Assembly (NCBI RefSeq): GCF_004764705.1
Contig: NZ_SHLX01000039.1
Location: forward strand, 1 to 64,000
Reading direction: 5' to 3'
Length of the DNA stretch: 64,000 nucleotides
From: Paenibacillus cymbidii
GTDB taxonomy: Bacteria > Bacillota > Bacilli > Paenibacillales > NBRC-103111
Shown here: piece after piece, positions 48,646 through 56,197 of the stretch
Numbering within the stretch: position 1 is the first letter of the stretch
Layout of the letters: each line of letters starts with the position of its first letter
The notes under the pieces: model-generated
Told to the model about the DNA's origin: nothing
Seen by the model: the letters and a program-made list of their open reading frames with translations, nothing else
Database searches by the model: none
Made by a program: the position numbers and the translations under genes

Positions 48646-50376
48646 CTATATCGTCATTTCCGTGCCGGACGCCCGGGGCATGGCAACCGCCGCCTGCTTG
48701 CGGCACCGGTGGCCGAAGCGCACTGCCGTATCGCCGGACGGAGCGGCAAGCGTTTCCTCCGCAATCGGTATCCATACTACCGTACCCGGCGCCGCCTGCT
48801 CCGTCAAGACGAAACCCGCGGCATCCATGCCGGCGATCCTCGCCTTCCGGCGCTCGCGGTGCCAGCGGTTCACTTCCGCGCCGGTCATCAGCGCGAAGCC
48901 GCGGGCTTTCGCCGTGGCGATCAACAGGCGGAACGCTTCCCGCACTTTCTCCTGGTTATGGATGTGGACCTGGTGAAACAGGAAATGCGCCACGCCGCCG
49001 ATTCGCTCCACCTGCTCCAGGAACGGCACGATAATGCTGCTGTCGGCCCAGTTGCCGAGGTCCATGTCCTGCGTCAGAAAGCCGATTTCGAGCACATCGT
49101 GCAGCCGGTTGCTTTCATTCGCCCACGCCATCGGAAAGTACGGCTGGCACGTGCCGAACAGGAAGCCGACGTTGCCGCGTTTGCTCGGGCCGCGCGTCTG
49201 GTCGGACTGCACGCCTTCTTTCTCGCACCAGTCGAACAGCTCGCTCCAGCCTTCGAAGCGCGTGTAATGATTTTTGTTCGACAGCACGGCCGGCAAATCG
49301 GCGGCACGCCGCAGCCATTCCAACTGGCGGGCGAAGTCGCGGCCCTCCCAGCTGCCGCCTTGCTCGCGGAGCGAATTGAAGTGAAAGGCAAGCTCGTGGC
49401 CGGCCGCTTTCACCTTTTCGTACACGCCGGGACTGTAGCCGGGCTCCAGCATGCACCAGGTCGAACGCACGCCGGTTTCCGCCAGCAGCTCCAGCGCCGC
49501 CAGCGCGTGCACGTCCTCGTTGCCGTCGCTGTCGTGCGAAATCATCAACGCATGCTCCGTATCGCCCGGCCACATCCCGACGAACGGCAGCGTCAGGCCG
49601 AGCGACAGCGCCGTTGCGATCACGTGCGACACGAGCAGCTCGCGCCACAAATCGGCTTGCGGCACGGCAAAATATGGATTGCCCGTTGCCGTAACAAGGC
49701 GGTCGAATTCGTAATCGAATGCAATGGCATCGTCGGCTTTGAGAATGCCGTCATTCACATTGACGCTGCCGTCCGCCGCCGGAATGCCGTCCTCGAGCAC
49801 AGGCCGGGCGCCCTGCTGCATGCGCACGATCGTCTGCGGGATGTCGACCGACCAGCGGTCGAACGAGCCGGCGCCGACACGGATGCGCTGCAGCAAATCG
49901 CCCGCCGCTTCGCCGTGCGGCGTCAAGGCGCGGATCGTTCCCGCCGAAGCGAAGGAAGGCGCGGGTTCGCCGCACGCCGTCCACGGCGCCGCGTGCAAGT
50001 AACGCAGCGGCGTCTGCACCGGCACGCCGAACGTTTCGTCCGAAGCGTCCGCATAACCGGACGCAATCGGCGTCTCCCGGCGGAAGCCGAATTGGTCCGC
50101 AAGCGCATTCAAGCCGCCGTAAGCGATCAGACGTCCGCCGTCCCGGACATAGTCGTACATAGCGGCCAGCGTGTCTTGATGATCGTCGGCAAGCGCCGCG
50201 ATGACGATGTCATACTTTCCCCCGCCCCAGCTGCGGGAATCTTCGATCCAGTCATATGTGAAACCGGCGTGCGACATAATTTCGCGGAGATAGATCTGGT
50301 AGGCGTTGATGCCGTAGCGCCATTTGCGCGCTGCCGTCGTTTTGTCGAATACGATCCCCAATCGAGCGATTCGCAC
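48646..50376 (-). CDS. Large protein with polysaccharide-deacetylase-like domain
   Basis: A 576-residue cytosolic protein. The N-terminal region (about 1-120) looks like a GATase-1/flavodoxin-like fold (KYDIVIAALADDH, YVRDGGRLIAYGG), as in beta-galactosidase trimerisation-type domains. A deacetylase-like barrel starts near residue 265: HALMISHDSDGNED corresponds to motif 1 (HDSD), AGHELAFHFNS to motif 2, and the late VHIHNQEK could be motif 5. The product has no signal peptide. Start GTG 50376 with AAAGGAC upstream. Divergent from the GntR/SBP gene. N-deacetylation is inferred, not shown. Confidence 0.7.
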   Translation of the reverse strand: MRIARLGIVFDKTTAARKWRYGINAYQIYLREIMSHAGFTYDWIEDSRSWGGGKYDIVIAALADDHQDTLAAMYDYVRDGGRLIAYGGLNALADQFGFRRETPIASGYADASDETFGVPVQTPLRYLHAAPWTACGEPAPSFASAGTIRALTPHGEAAGDLLQRIRVGAGSFDRWSVDIPQTIVRMQQGARPVLEDGIPAADGSVNVNDGILKADDAIAFDYEFDRLVTATGNPYFAVPQADLWRELLVSHVIATALSLGLTLPFVGMWPGDTEHALMISHDSDGNEDVHALAALELLAETGVRSTWCMLEPGYSPGVYEKVKAAGHELAFHFNSLREQGGSWEGRDFARQLEWLRRAADLPAVLSNKNHYTRFEGWSELFDWCEKEGVQSDQTRGPSKRGNVGFLFGTCQPYFPMAWANESNRLHDVLEIGFLTQDMDLGNWADSSIIVPFLEQVERIGGVAHFLFHQVHIHNQEKVREAFRLLIATAKARGFALMTGAEVNRWHRERRKARIAGMDAAGFVLTEQAAPGTVVWIPIAEETLAAPSGDTAVRFGHRCRKQAAVAMPRASGTEMTI

Positions 50377-50557
50377 GTGAGTCAGTCCTTTCCATCGGGT
50401 TCAACCCTGCAAATGGGAGCTTTTGCTTGCGAAAAAAACATACCGTTATGGTACTTGTTATCGAATTGAAAACACGATATCCTTAATCAAGAACAAAAAC
50501 GCAACTGCATGAATATGGCAAAAAAACGGCCAAATTTCGGGAAACGGATGTTGAATC

Positions 50558-51949
50558 ATGAAACGGGAAAACGAATTTCGCTACACCAAGCTGGCTAATG
50601 CATTGCGCGAACAAATCGTGTCCGGCTACATCAAGCCGGGCCAATATTTGCTTTCCGAGAACGAGCTGTGCCGCCATTACAACTTGAGCCGCTCCTCCGT
50701 GCGCAAGGCGCTGGACATGCTGTTCGAGGAAGGGCTGATCGTCAAACGCGTCGGGCAAGGCACGGTCGTGCGTCCCGACTTTGTGATTCCGAAGCAACAA
50801 ACGAAGACGCTGCGCATACTCGCCTCTTCGCCCTCCTACTTCGCCGAATACGGCATGCCGTTCGTCGAGCGCGAATTCCGCCGACAATTTCCTCATGTCG
50901 ACGTGAAAATTTTGCCGATTACGAGCACATCGTTTCATAATATGTTCGAAGCGAGCCGCGAGCTCGGCTTCCAGCCCGATCTGCTGTTCGTCACGGAAAA
51001 ACAATACCAGGTGTTCAGCCAGGAAAGCCCGAACGATTTCGTCGACCTCGCGCCCGAATTCGAGCCGTCGTACGCCGACATGTACCCGAAGCTGAACGGA
51101 GCGTTCCGCAGCGATGGCGACAAAGTCAGCTACGCTGCGCCGGTTTCGTTCTCGCCGGTATTTCTCGTCTGCAACCCGGGCATGTTCGCCCGGTTCGGCG
51201 TGCCGCTGCCGCATCCCGCCTGGACGAAGGACGAATTCATCACCGCCGCCAAAATGCTGACCCGCGACACGGACGGCGACGGCATCGCCGATACATGCGG
51301 GTTTTCGCTGCCGCTGTCGGTCAGCCGCTGGCCGGCGATCGCCATGCGCAACGGCATCCGCTTCCAGCCGGACGACGATCCGAAGCTGTGGCAACGCACG
51401 CTGACGTTCCTGCACGACATTCTGTATCGCTACCGCGTGGCCACGCTCGCGAACCGGACGATTCTCAACTCGGACGCATTCAGCCGGGAGAAGGCCGGCA
51501 TGGTGCTGACGACCGCCATCGAGCTGACGAACTGGAAGGTGAACGGCCTGCCGTTCACGCCGAAGATCGCGCCGATGCCGTTTGGGGCGGACCCTTCCTC
51601 CCTGCTCATCGCCAACGCCTTCATGATTCCGAACAGCGGCGAGGACATCGAGCTGGCCCGGCATTTCCTGCGCATCGCGCTCGACAAACGCACGCAAACC
51701 GATATTTGCCGCGATACGTCGTTCCTGTCCGTCTTTCCGCAGGTGAACGAATCGCTGCATACCCCTGACGATATCGTCGCACTCGGCCTGCACGAAAGCG
51801 CGATGAAAGCCAGCTATTTCATGCACGAGATCGTGCCCGACATGGACATGTTCACCGAACTGGACCGCGAGATGGACTTGTTCTGGACCGGACTCGAGTC
51901 GGCCGATTCGTTCGCCGCCCGCTATCGCGACATTTTGCAGCAGCCGTGA
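50558..51949 (+). CDS. GntR-type regulator fused to a solute-binding-protein domain
   Basis: A 463-residue fusion with no signal peptide or lipobox. Residues about 6-75 form a GntR winged helix (YTKLANALREQIVSGYIKPG, LSENELCRHYNLSRSSVRKALDMLFEEG, VGQGTVV). Residues about 85-463 form a family 1 solute-binding-protein fold (LRILASSPSYFAEYG, DGDGIADTCGFSLPLS, WPAIAMRNG, and the late REMDLFW...SADSFAARYRD), the same fold as the secreted binding protein at 53867-55492. The domain is therefore expected to sense a cytosolic ligand. It lies between an operon of deacetylase/aminotransferase/ceramidase-like genes and the ABC genes, convergent with the latter. Confidence 0.85.
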   Translation: MKRENEFRYTKLANALREQIVSGYIKPGQYLLSENELCRHYNLSRSSVRKALDMLFEEGLIVKRVGQGTVVRPDFVIPKQQTKTLRILASSPSYFAEYGMPFVEREFRRQFPHVDVKILPITSTSFHNMFEASRELGFQPDLLFVTEKQYQVFSQESPNDFVDLAPEFEPSYADMYPKLNGAFRSDGDKVSYAAPVSFSPVFLVCNPGMFARFGVPLPHPAWTKDEFITAAKMLTRDTDGDGIADTCGFSLPLSVSRWPAIAMRNGIRFQPDDDPKLWQRTLTFLHDILYRYRVATLANRTILNSDAFSREKAGMVLTTAIELTNWKVNGLPFTPKIAPMPFGADPSSLLIANAFMIPNSGEDIELARHFLRIALDKRTQTDICRDTSFLSVFPQVNESLHTPDDIVALGLHESAMKASYFMHEIVPDMDMFTELDREMDLFWTGLESADSFAARYRDILQQP

Positions 51950-51969
51950 CTCTTGCCGCTCGCGAGGCC

Positions 51970-51990
51970 AGGCCCCGAAAGGGGCCTTTA
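51970..51990. terminator. Bidirectional terminator overlapping a permease stop codon
   Basis: Arms AGGCCCC and GGGGCCT with a GAAA tetraloop lie between the convergent ends of the GntR/SBP gene and the permease gene; the permease stop codon (51988-51990) lies in the T-rich end. Confidence 0.75.
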
Positions 51991-52878
51991 TCCTTTTATG
52001 GCGCCGATCAGCATGCCTTTGATGAAATATTTCTGCACGAACGGGTACAGAATCAGAATCGGCGCAATGGCAATCGTCACCGTCGCCATCTTGATCGTCT
52101 CCGGCGGCAGCTGCTGGATGGCCGACGTATTCGTCAGGTTCAGCTCCTGGCTGACCGCCTGCGTCGTAATCATGTTGCGCAGCACGACCTGAATCGGGTA
52201 CAGCGCCCGGTCCTGCAGAAACATGATGCCGTAGAAATACGCATTCCAGTGGTAAACGCCGTAAAACAGCCCCAGCGTGGCGAGAATCGGCAGCGACAGC
52301 GGAAGCACAATGCGGCCAAGCGTCTGAAACTCGCCGCAGCCGTCGATGCGCGCCGCTTCCTCCAGCTCCTGGGGCAAATTTTCGAAATACGTTTTCATAA
52401 TCAGCATATTGAATGTCGACACCGTCGCCGGAACGATCAGCGCCCAGATCGTATCCATCAGCCCGGTAGCGCGCACGACCAGATAGAGCGGAATCAGCCC
52501 GCCGGAGAACAGCATCGTAAACACGATCGCGAGCAAAATCCCGGAACGGCCGGGAATGAACTTCTTCGACAGCGGGTAAGCCAGCAGCGTCGTCACGATC
52601 AAATTGAGCAGCGTGCCGAGCGTCGTCACCGTAATAGTGATCCGCAGCGCCCGCGGAATGACCGGCGACGAGAAGATCCATTTGTACGCTTCGAGCGTGA
52701 ACGAATTCGGCCACAGCGTAAATCCGCCGCTGCGCAGCACCTCGGCCAGGGGCGTAACCGACATGACGAATACGTAATAAATCGGAAATACGGTGACAAG
52801 CCCGAACAAGCCGAGCAAAATATAGATCGCCCAGTCGACCGTCCGGTCCGCTTTCGATCGGTGTGCGAGTATGGTCAT
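51988..52878 (-). CDS. Carbohydrate ABC transporter permease (LplC type)
   Basis: A 296-residue permease with six helices. EAA loop: EEAARIDGCGEFQTLGRIVLPLSLPILA (about 185-212); the C-terminus reads YFIKGMLIGAIKG as in the other cluster. ATG 52878 lies 12 bp after the preceding permease gene. No ATPase gene is nearby. Confidence 0.92.
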   Translation of the reverse strand: MTILAHRSKADRTVDWAIYILLGLFGLVTVFPIYYVFVMSVTPLAEVLRSGGFTLWPNSFTLEAYKWIFSSPVIPRALRITITVTTLGTLLNLIVTTLLAYPLSKKFIPGRSGILLAIVFTMLFSGGLIPLYLVVRATGLMDTIWALIVPATVSTFNMLIMKTYFENLPQELEEAARIDGCGEFQTLGRIVLPLSLPILATLGLFYGVYHWNAYFYGIMFLQDRALYPIQVVLRNMITTQAVSQELNLTNTSAIQQLPPETIKMATVTIAIAPILILYPFVQKYFIKGMLIGAIKG

Positions 52879-52890
52879 CGTTGCCGCCTC

Positions 52891-53793
52891 CTACCAGATG
52901 CCGTTGCCGCCGATTTTTTTGGCCAGCTTGTTGGCGCCGAGAATCAGCGCGAGTCCGACGACGGACTTGAACATCCCCGTGGCCGCCGCCACGCTGAACT
53001 CCAGCTGCTCCAGACCGCGCCGGAACACCCAGGTGTCGATGATGTCGCCCGTTGCATATACGCGTGGGTTGAGGAAAATGTAAATCTGCTCGAAGCCGGC
53101 GTCGAGAATATGCCCGATCCGGAGAATCAGCAGCAGCACGAACACCTCGCGAATGCCCGGCAGCGTCACATGCCACAGCTGCCGCCAGCGGCCCGCGCCG
53201 TCGACGACCGCCGCCTCGTACAGCTCCTGGTTGATCGTCGCCAGCGCCGCCAAATAAATGATCGCCCCATAGCCGGTATTGCGCCATATATCCGTCAGAA
53301 TCACGAGCGGCCGAAAGTACTCGCTGTTCGCCATGAAATTGACCGAAGTGCCGCCCAGCTCGCGGATCGTATAGTTGACGATGCCGGACTCCGGCGCAAG
53401 GAAAGCGAACACAAGCCCGTAAACGATGACCCAGGACAAAAAGTACGGCCCGTACGTCACGGTCTGAATCAGCCGCTTGAACCAGCGGATGCGGATTTCG
53501 TTCAGCATGAGCGCGAACATCAAGTCGGGCAGCATGTTGAACACGATCCGATACACGCTGATGATCAGCGTATTGCGCAGCAGCCGGGGAAAGTCGGGGG
53601 AGTCAAACACTTCGCGAAACTGTCTGAACCCCACCCACTCGCTTCCCCAAATGCCTTTGCCGAGGCTGTAATCCTTGAAAGCGATCAGCAGTCCGCCCAT
53701 CGGCATGTAGTGATACAGCACATAATACAACAAGCCGGGAACCATCATCACGTAAAACCATCGGTATTTCCAAACCGGCTGAAACCAGGTCAC
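52891..53793 (-). CDS. Carbohydrate ABC transporter permease (LplB type)
   Basis: A 300-residue permease with six helices; N-terminal marker YHYMPMGGLLIAFKDYSLGKGIWGS and EAA loop EAAVVDGAGRWRQLWHVTLPGI. It follows the binding-protein gene by 73 bp and is the second gene of the operon. Confidence 0.92.
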   Translation of the reverse strand: MTWFQPVWKYRWFYVMMVPGLLYYVLYHYMPMGGLLIAFKDYSLGKGIWGSEWVGFRQFREVFDSPDFPRLLRNTLIISVYRIVFNMLPDLMFALMLNEIRIRWFKRLIQTVTYGPYFLSWVIVYGLVFAFLAPESGIVNYTIRELGGTSVNFMANSEYFRPLVILTDIWRNTGYGAIIYLAALATINQELYEAAVVDGAGRWRQLWHVTLPGIREVFVLLLILRIGHILDAGFEQIYIFLNPRVYATGDIIDTWVFRRGLEQLEFSVAAATGMFKSVVGLALILGANKLAKKIGGNGIW

Positions 53794-53866
53794 GGGTCAT
53801 CCACCCCTTGCGTCGCATATGGTTTTCGGTCGCGGTGGCCTGACTTCCGGCTAGTTAGCCTCCGTC

Positions 53867-55492
53867 CTATTTGATGACGCCCGCCGCTTTGATTTGCGCC
53901 TCGTATGTGGCAATCATATCGTTCCCTTTGTACTTTGTCATCAGCTCTTCGCGATACTTCGGCCAGTTCGAGGCGTCTTTCTCGTCGAGCACGATCTTCG
54001 ACTGGTATTCGCGCATTTTGGCGCGGAAGTCGGCGAGATTGAAACCGGCCGGCGGCGCCACGTTCGTGCCGATCGACGGCTGAATTTTGTAGGCTTTGAC
54101 CGTTTTGACGATCGCGCGGTCGCGGTCCGTCATGCGCGGGTCGATCACTTCGAGCCCCAGCACGTCGAGCGGATCGGTTTGTTTGATGAACGAGCCCCAG
54201 ATGAGCAGAAAATTGCCCTGCGACGTAATGTCCGCTTGAATCGCGTCCGGCTTGAGCGTAATCGTTTTGCCGCTGCGGGTGTAATGTTTGCCTTCCTGGC
54301 CGTAATGGGTAAGCAAATACCCTTCCTCGCTTGCCAACCAGTCGAGTATGGCGGTGATCCGCTTGATTTTCTCCGGATTTTTCTCTGCGGTCGTCTTCGA
54401 GAACTGGAACGCATCGTCGGGCAAGTTCGCTTGCGTCGTGCCGGTTGCGGCGAACGGGTTGAACGGTTCCCAGTCGGCGGTTGGCGTAACGGACTTCGTT
54501 TTGTTCTGGATACTGGCCGGGTTGCTGTCGAAGGCGAAATTTTTGTCCAGCGACAGCACGACGCCGATTTTGCCTTGCGCCGCCTTGTCGAAATGCTGCG
54601 TGCCCTTCGCCAAATACCAGTCGGGATCGACGAGGCCTTCCTTGATCATCGCCTTGATGTCGTTCATGACCGCTTCCATGCGCGGGTCGGTCTGAATGTC
54701 GACGAGCTTGTTGTTCTCGACCATGAAGGCGCCGGGCAGTCCGTTCTTGGCGTATTGCGGGAAGTCCGTCGACAGGCCGATGCCGTTGCCGACGGCGCCG
54801 AAGCCGTAAGTATCCTTCTTGCCGTTGCCGTCGGGATCGTTGTTCGTAAAGGCGCGCATCACGTTCATCATGTCGTCGTAAGTGACCGGCATCTTCAGAT
54901 TCAGCTTGTCGAGCCAGTCCTTGCGCACGTAATAAGAGCGCCACACATCGCGAACGAAGCCGACCGGCGCGCGGGCGAACACATTTTCAATCTGGTACCG
55001 TTTCAGTTCCGTTTCGTTGATCCATTTAAAATAGTTCGGCATGTTCTGCGGCGTTACGTACGGCGTCATATCGGCCGCCACTTTATCGAGCACGTACTTC
55101 TGCGAGTCGGTTCCCGCCGTGATGAAAAAGTCCGGGGCATCGCCGGATGCCATCATCAGGTTCAGCTTGTTCGTCCGGTCCGTGCCCATCGGCATGTAGG
55201 TGACGTTAAGCGAAACGTTGAACTTCTCTTCGATCGCCTTCTTGACGAAATCTTTGTCGCCGGCCGGCAAGTTTGCGTCGGCAACCTGCGAGTTGAGGAA
55301 AAACTTCAGGTCCAGCTTGTCTTTGTACGGATTGGCGGCGGGCGAGGCCGAGGCGGATGCGGCAGTCGACGGCGAAGGCGACTTCGTGCCGCTGTCCGTA
55401 GCCTTGTCGCCCGACTTGCCCGACGAACAGGCGGTGGAAACGACCGTTAACGCGGTTAGCGCCAAAAAAGCGAACTTCATTCTGGCTTGCAT
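53867..55492 (-). CDS. Extracellular solute-binding lipoprotein
   Basis: A 541-residue binding protein of the long LplA type. Signal peptide with lipobox VVSTAC (lipid Cys about 22), Ser/Lys/Ala-rich spacer to about 55, then a two-lobe binding domain including the calcium-like loop NNDPDGNGKKDTYGFG. ATG 55492 is preceded by AGGGAGG; an in-frame upstream start would add 13 non-signal residues. First gene of the second sugar ABC locus, with a promoter overlapped by a cre-like site. Ligand unknown; the neighbouring deacetylase and aminotransferase suggest an amino sugar derivative (inference). Confidence 0.92.
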   Translation of the reverse strand: MQARMKFAFLALTALTVVSTACSSGKSGDKATDSGTKSPSPSTAASASASPAANPYKDKLDLKFFLNSQVADANLPAGDKDFVKKAIEEKFNVSLNVTYMPMGTDRTNKLNLMMASGDAPDFFITAGTDSQKYVLDKVAADMTPYVTPQNMPNYFKWINETELKRYQIENVFARAPVGFVRDVWRSYYVRKDWLDKLNLKMPVTYDDMMNVMRAFTNNDPDGNGKKDTYGFGAVGNGIGLSTDFPQYAKNGLPGAFMVENNKLVDIQTDPRMEAVMNDIKAMIKEGLVDPDWYLAKGTQHFDKAAQGKIGVVLSLDKNFAFDSNPASIQNKTKSVTPTADWEPFNPFAATGTTQANLPDDAFQFSKTTAEKNPEKIKRITAILDWLASEEGYLLTHYGQEGKHYTRSGKTITLKPDAIQADITSQGNFLLIWGSFIKQTDPLDVLGLEVIDPRMTDRDRAIVKTVKAYKIQPSIGTNVAPPAGFNLADFRAKMREYQSKIVLDEKDASNWPKYREELMTKYKGNDMIATYEAQIKAAGVIK

Positions 55493-55566
55493 GTGAAACC
55501 TCCCTTTGGTAGAAGTGATAGCTTCATTCATCCAGCGCGCGCTGTACAGGGCGTCAACATTTCATT

Positions 55567-55585
55567 AGTTGTACGATACCTGTAT
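55567..55585. promoter_or_regulatory. Putative operator, copy 1
   Basis: AGTTGTACGATACCTGTAT lies just after the inferred transcript start of the binding-protein operon. A copy differing at one base (AGTTGTATGATACCTGTAT) lies 170 bp upstream at 55737-55755. The local GntR/SBP regulator is the natural candidate to bind it. Confidence 0.5.
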
Positions 55586-55592
55586 GTTTTTA

Positions 55593-55622
55593 ATCATAAT
55601 CGAAAGCGCTTTCCTTCGTCAA
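55593..55622 (-). promoter_or_regulatory. Promoter of the second binding-protein operon with cre-like site
   Basis: On the minus strand -35 TTGACG (55617-55622) and -10 TATGAT (55593-55598) have 18-bp spacing. The spacer contains GGAAAGCGCTTTCGA, whose GAAAGCGCTTTC core is the palindrome of CcpA catabolite-response elements. Occupation by CcpA would block the polymerase. Confidence 0.65.
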
Positions 55623-55736
55623 CCCCTCCCCGCAAAATGTTCCTGTCGCACCGGCCCGAACATTGTCGTTTGATTGCCGCCTCAGACGGCGAATGGAATT
55701 GGCTTCCTATTCGCAAGGTATCAACTCCCCTCTATA

Positions 55737-55755
55737 AGTTGTATGATACCTGTAT
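55737..55755. promoter_or_regulatory. Putative operator, copy 2
   Basis: AGTTGTATGATACCTGTAT repeats the operator-like sequence at 55567-55585 in the same orientation, 170 bp away, so DNA looping is possible. The remaining part of 55493-56197 has no gene; it holds hairpin array D and AT-rich sequence. Confidence 0.45.
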
Positions 55756-55910
55756 TGATATGGTACTATGTTTGATCTCACATCGTCAAGCAATAAAATA
55801 TGACATCAATTGGAGTTCAGCTGGTAAATCGAAAGAAATAGCTGATTTTAATGTTATTATTACTGACATAAACAGAAGTTTCACTCGACAAATTAACAAA
55901 TGGACAACAC

Positions 55911-56085
55911 GATAACAGGAAACCCTCCGTTATTTTGCGTCAAAACCGTCCATTCGCCGGAATAAAGGGAAAACCTCCCGTTCATTATCGCCTTTTACCT
56001 GAAATTCGGCTATTGGCAACAATATAACAGGAGGTTTTCCTTTATTTTTCCCATTTCGTACAATAACGCGGAAATAACGGGATAC
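55911..56085. repeat. Hairpin array D (AATAAAGG-type repeats)
   Basis: Three or four related units occur on both strands: GATAACAGGAAACCCTCCGT near 55911, GGAATAAAGGGAAAACCTCC near 55959 and its inverse AACAGGAGGTTTTCCTTTAT near 56026, plus a weaker unit near 56061. They have the same ends (AATA/TATT) as arrays A-C but their own core. The array lies downstream of the propeller protein gene. Confidence 0.6.
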
Positions 56086-56197
56086 TTTCAGGATAAGGTT
56101 GCAAGACTGCCGCGCTGCCGACCGTCGTCCAACTGTCGCGGCGCAGCTCCTACCGGCACGACTACCGCCAAGCGCGGTTTACCCGCCGGGCAGCGCG

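Noticed and set aside
55487-55915. 142-codon plus-strand ORF upstream of the binding-protein gene
   Set aside because: It covers the promoter, the cre-like site and operator copies, and has no ribosome-binding site.
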